Of a stretch of 52,419 bases of DNA, positions 50,538-52,419 are shown one piece after another. The notes beneath the pieces are model-generated. The model was not told where the DNA came from. It did no database searches and saw only the letters and a program-made list of their open reading frames with translations. Numbering within the stretch: position 1 is the stretch's first letter; the number at the start of each line of letters is the position of its first letter. The position numbers and the translations under genes were made by a program. The stretch is taken from positions 1 to 52,419 of the forward strand of contig JAGVUB010000139.1 of NCBI GenBank assembly GCA_019136515.1, in the 5' to 3' direction. Source of the DNA: Verrucomicrobiota bacterium. GTDB taxonomy: Bacteria > Verrucomicrobiota > Verrucomicrobiia > Opitutales > Opitutaceae.

Positions 50538-52419
50538 ACGCGGCCACCGACACCATCCCCGGGGCCTGCAAGTTACGCCGCCGCCTGTTGGTCGCGGCCG
50601 TGGTCGCCGCCCTCGCGCTTCCGGCCATCGCGCTCATGGCCGACCTGCACTGGCGCACCAGTTTCGATGCTTGGAAGGCGGCCCACCTCGCGATCTTCGC
50701 CCTCCTGCTCACCCTCGCTGCCTTCGGCTGCGCCCAGGCGCTCGTCGGCTTCGTCGTCCGCCGCGGCCGGGGAGACCCGCGGCGCCTCATCCCGATCGAC
50801 TCCGCCGAGCCGCTCCCTCCGGGCGCCACCGCCGTGGTCATGCCTGTGTACAACGAGGACGCCCGCCGCGTCTTCGCCGGCCTGCGCGCCATCTACGAGT
50901 CCCTCCAGGCCACGGGCCACCTCGACGCCTTCCACTTCTACGTCCTCAGCGACTCGACCGATCCCAACCGCTGGGTCGACGAGGAGGCCGCCTGGGCCGC
51001 GCTCGTGCGCGAGTTCGACGCCGCCAGCCGCCTCTTCTACCGTCGCCGTCGCCTGAACACGAACAAGAAGGCCGGCAACCTCGCCGACTTCTGCCGCCGC
51101 TGGGGCGGCGCCTACCGCTACATGGTCGTGCTCGACGCCGACAGCCTCATGGCCGGCGACACCATCGTGCAACTCGTGCGCCTGATGGAGCGCCACCCCC
51201 GCGCCGGCCTCGTCCAGACCGCCCCGCGGCTCATCCGCGGCACCACCCCCTTCGCCCGCTGGCAGCAGTTCGCCAGCCGCCTCTACGGGCCCGTCTTCCA
51301 GGCCGGACTGAACTACTGGCAGCTCGATGAATCCAACTACTGGGGGCACAACGCCATCGTCCGCCTCGCCCCGTTCCTCGAGCACTGCTCGCTCCCCGAG
51401 CTGCCCGGCCGCGAGCCGTTCGGCGGCCGCATCCTCAGCCACGACTACGTCGAGGCAGCCCTGCTCGTCCGCGCCGGCTGGGGCGTGTGGCTGGCCGCCG
51501 AGTTGGAGGGCAGCTACGAGGAATGCCCGGGCACCCTGATCGACTTCGCCAAACGCGATCGCCGCTGGCTGCAGGGCAACCTCCAGCACAGCTGGCTGCT
51601 CGCCGCCGAGGGGCTGCACCCGGTGAGCCGCCTCCACCTGCTGATGGGCATCCTCGCCTACGCCGCTTCGCCCCTCTGGCTGCTGTTCCTCCTGCTTTCC
51701 ACGCTCCTGCTCTACCGCCATCACGCCACCGGACTCACCCTCGTACCCCGCGACAGCCTCTGCACCGTCCTCAACCTCGAATTTCGGACACAGGCCGCGG
51801 CCCTCTTCGGCGGCACGCTGCTGCTGCTCTTCCTGCCCAAGGTCCTCGCCCTGCTCGATCTCCTCCTGCGCCGGGGCGCGGCCGTGTTCGGCGGTTGGCC
51901 GCGGGTGCTCGCCGGCGCCGCCCTCGAGACGTTCTGCTCCGCGCTCCTCGCGCCCGTCCTCATGCTCTTCCACAGCAAGTTCATCCTGTGGAACCTGCTC
52001 GGCCGCGGCGTCGCCTGGGTCGCCCAACGCCGCGGCGGCGACGGCTCGCCCGATTGGCGCGAAGCCATCCTCACCCACGCCGGCCACACCGCCACCGGGC
52101 TGCTCTGGGGCGCCGCGGCGCTGGCGCTCGATCCCGCCTTCTTCCTCTGGCTCCTGCCGGTGCTTGCCGGCCCCGTGCTCAGCATCCCGCTCTCGCTGGT
52201 GACGGCCCAGCCACCCGATGAGGGAAAACCGCCCCGGCTGCTTGCCACTCCCGAGGAGATCGCACCGCCCACCGTCGCCCGTGTAGTGGCCGACCGACTC
52301 GCCACGAACGAGACCCGCCCCCCGCCGCCCCCCGAGTTCGCCGCCGACTACGGCCTGCTCCAGGCGGTCCTCGATCCCTACGTGAACGCCATCCACGTCT
52401 CGCTCCTGCGCGAGAAGGA
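50534..52419 (+). CDS. opgH: glucan glucosyltransferase OpgH (MdoH), runs off the window
   Basis: At least 628 codons of a GT2 family membrane glucosyltransferase that makes the linear beta-1,2-glucan backbone of osmoregulated periplasmic glucans from UDP-glucose. Two N-terminal helices (about 15-35 and 47-72) come before the catalytic domain. VVMPVYNEDARRVFAGLRA, VVLDADSLMAGD and SHDYVEAALLVRAGWGVWLA hold the GT2 motifs, and KRDRRWLQGNLQHS is the QxxRW-like motif. Further helices follow, then LATPEEIAPP and YGLLQAVLDPYVNA, which line up with the C-terminal part of E. coli OpgH. The GTG start overlaps the upstream stop. The reading frame is open at position 52419, with probably only a short C-terminal piece missing. 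Confidence 0.93.
   Translation, partial: MNAATDTIPGACKLRRRLLVAAVVAALALPAIALMADLHWRTSFDAWKAAHLAIFALLLTLAAFGCAQALVGFVVRRGRGDPRRLIPIDSAEPLPPGATAVVMPVYNEDARRVFAGLRAIYESLQATGHLDAFHFYVLSDSTDPNRWVDEEAAWAALVREFDAASRLFYRRRRLNTNKKAGNLADFCRRWGGAYRYMVVLDADSLMAGDTIVQLVRLMERHPRAGLVQTAPRLIRGTTPFARWQQFASRLYGPVFQAGLNYWQLDESNYWGHNAIVRLAPFLEHCSLPELPGREPFGGRILSHDYVEAALLVRAGWGVWLAAELEGSYEECPGTLIDFAKRDRRWLQGNLQHSWLLAAEGLHPVSRLHLLMGILAYAASPLWLLFLLLSTLLLYRHHATGLTLVPRDSLCTVLNLEFRTQAAALFGGTLLLLFLPKVLALLDLLLRRGAAVFGGWPRVLAGAALETFCSALLAPVLMLFHSKFILWNLLGRGVAWVAQRRGGDGSPDWREAILTHAGHTATGLLWGAAALALDPAFFLWLLPVLAGPVLSIPLSLVTAQPPDEGKPPRLLATPEEIAPPTVARVVADRLATNETRPPPPPEFAADYGLLQAVLDPYVNAIHVSLLREK

Overview
The window is a GC-rich (about two thirds G+C by eye) bacterial chromosome segment with strongly C/G-biased third codon positions. 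It carries 47 protein-coding genes and one tRNA. I see no plasmid, phage, insertion-sequence or CRISPR feature. The gene content (paired ExbD TonB system, GspG-like pseudopilin, OpgG/OpgH glucan synthesis, divergent complex I), the near absence of Shine-Dalgarno sites and the repeat-laden spacers suggest Verrucomicrobiota, most likely an Opitutaceae relative. That placement is inference; no rRNA is present to prove it.

Layout. 1-17.3 kb is a run of mostly independent housekeeping genes: a GH13 pullulanase-like enzyme, a secreted protein, mnmA, a hybrid histidine kinase with a periplasmic-binding-like sensor, a secreted TPR protein, proA, a LysE exporter, a threonine-aldolase-family enzyme, a DUF192 lipoprotein, an M24 peptidase, a MutM-like glycosylase, tlyA and nadK. 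17.4-19.6 kb is a TetR regulator with a perfect palindromic operator, translationally coupled to a secreted clan-A-like glycosidase. 19.7-22.5 kb holds rtcB, a VOC protein, tRNA-Leu(UAG) and psd.

23.0-27.9 kb is a seven-gene TonB-type operon (exbB, two exbD, tonB, a TPR protein, two membrane-anchored coiled-coil proteins) closed by a clear terminator. After a small unknown gene and a single-domain response regulator, 29.3-41.3 kb encodes a respiratory complex I in the order A-B-C-D-H-I-J-K, antiporter-like 1, small His-rich membrane protein, antiporter-like 2, M, N. The NADH-oxidising subunits E, F and G are absent from the locus, and the canonical nuoL slot is taken by two Mrp-like antiporter subunits flanking the small protein. 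41.5-46.5 kb has a chemoreceptor, a pseudopilin and a second hybrid kinase. 46.5-52.4 kb has a DUF4337-like membrane protein, a polysaccharide deacetylase and an opgG-X-opgH operon that runs off the end.

Three things stand out. First, the complex I locus has four antiporter-type subunits, paired His-rich elements and an altered NuoA motif. Second, several spacers carry GTAG-plus-hairpin elements resembling REP sequences, and a block of such repeat DNA lies in frame inside mnmA, adding about 50 residues between its two catalytic cysteines. Third, the opgG-opgH operon contains an extra small membrane protein that may be a split-off N-terminal part of OpgH.
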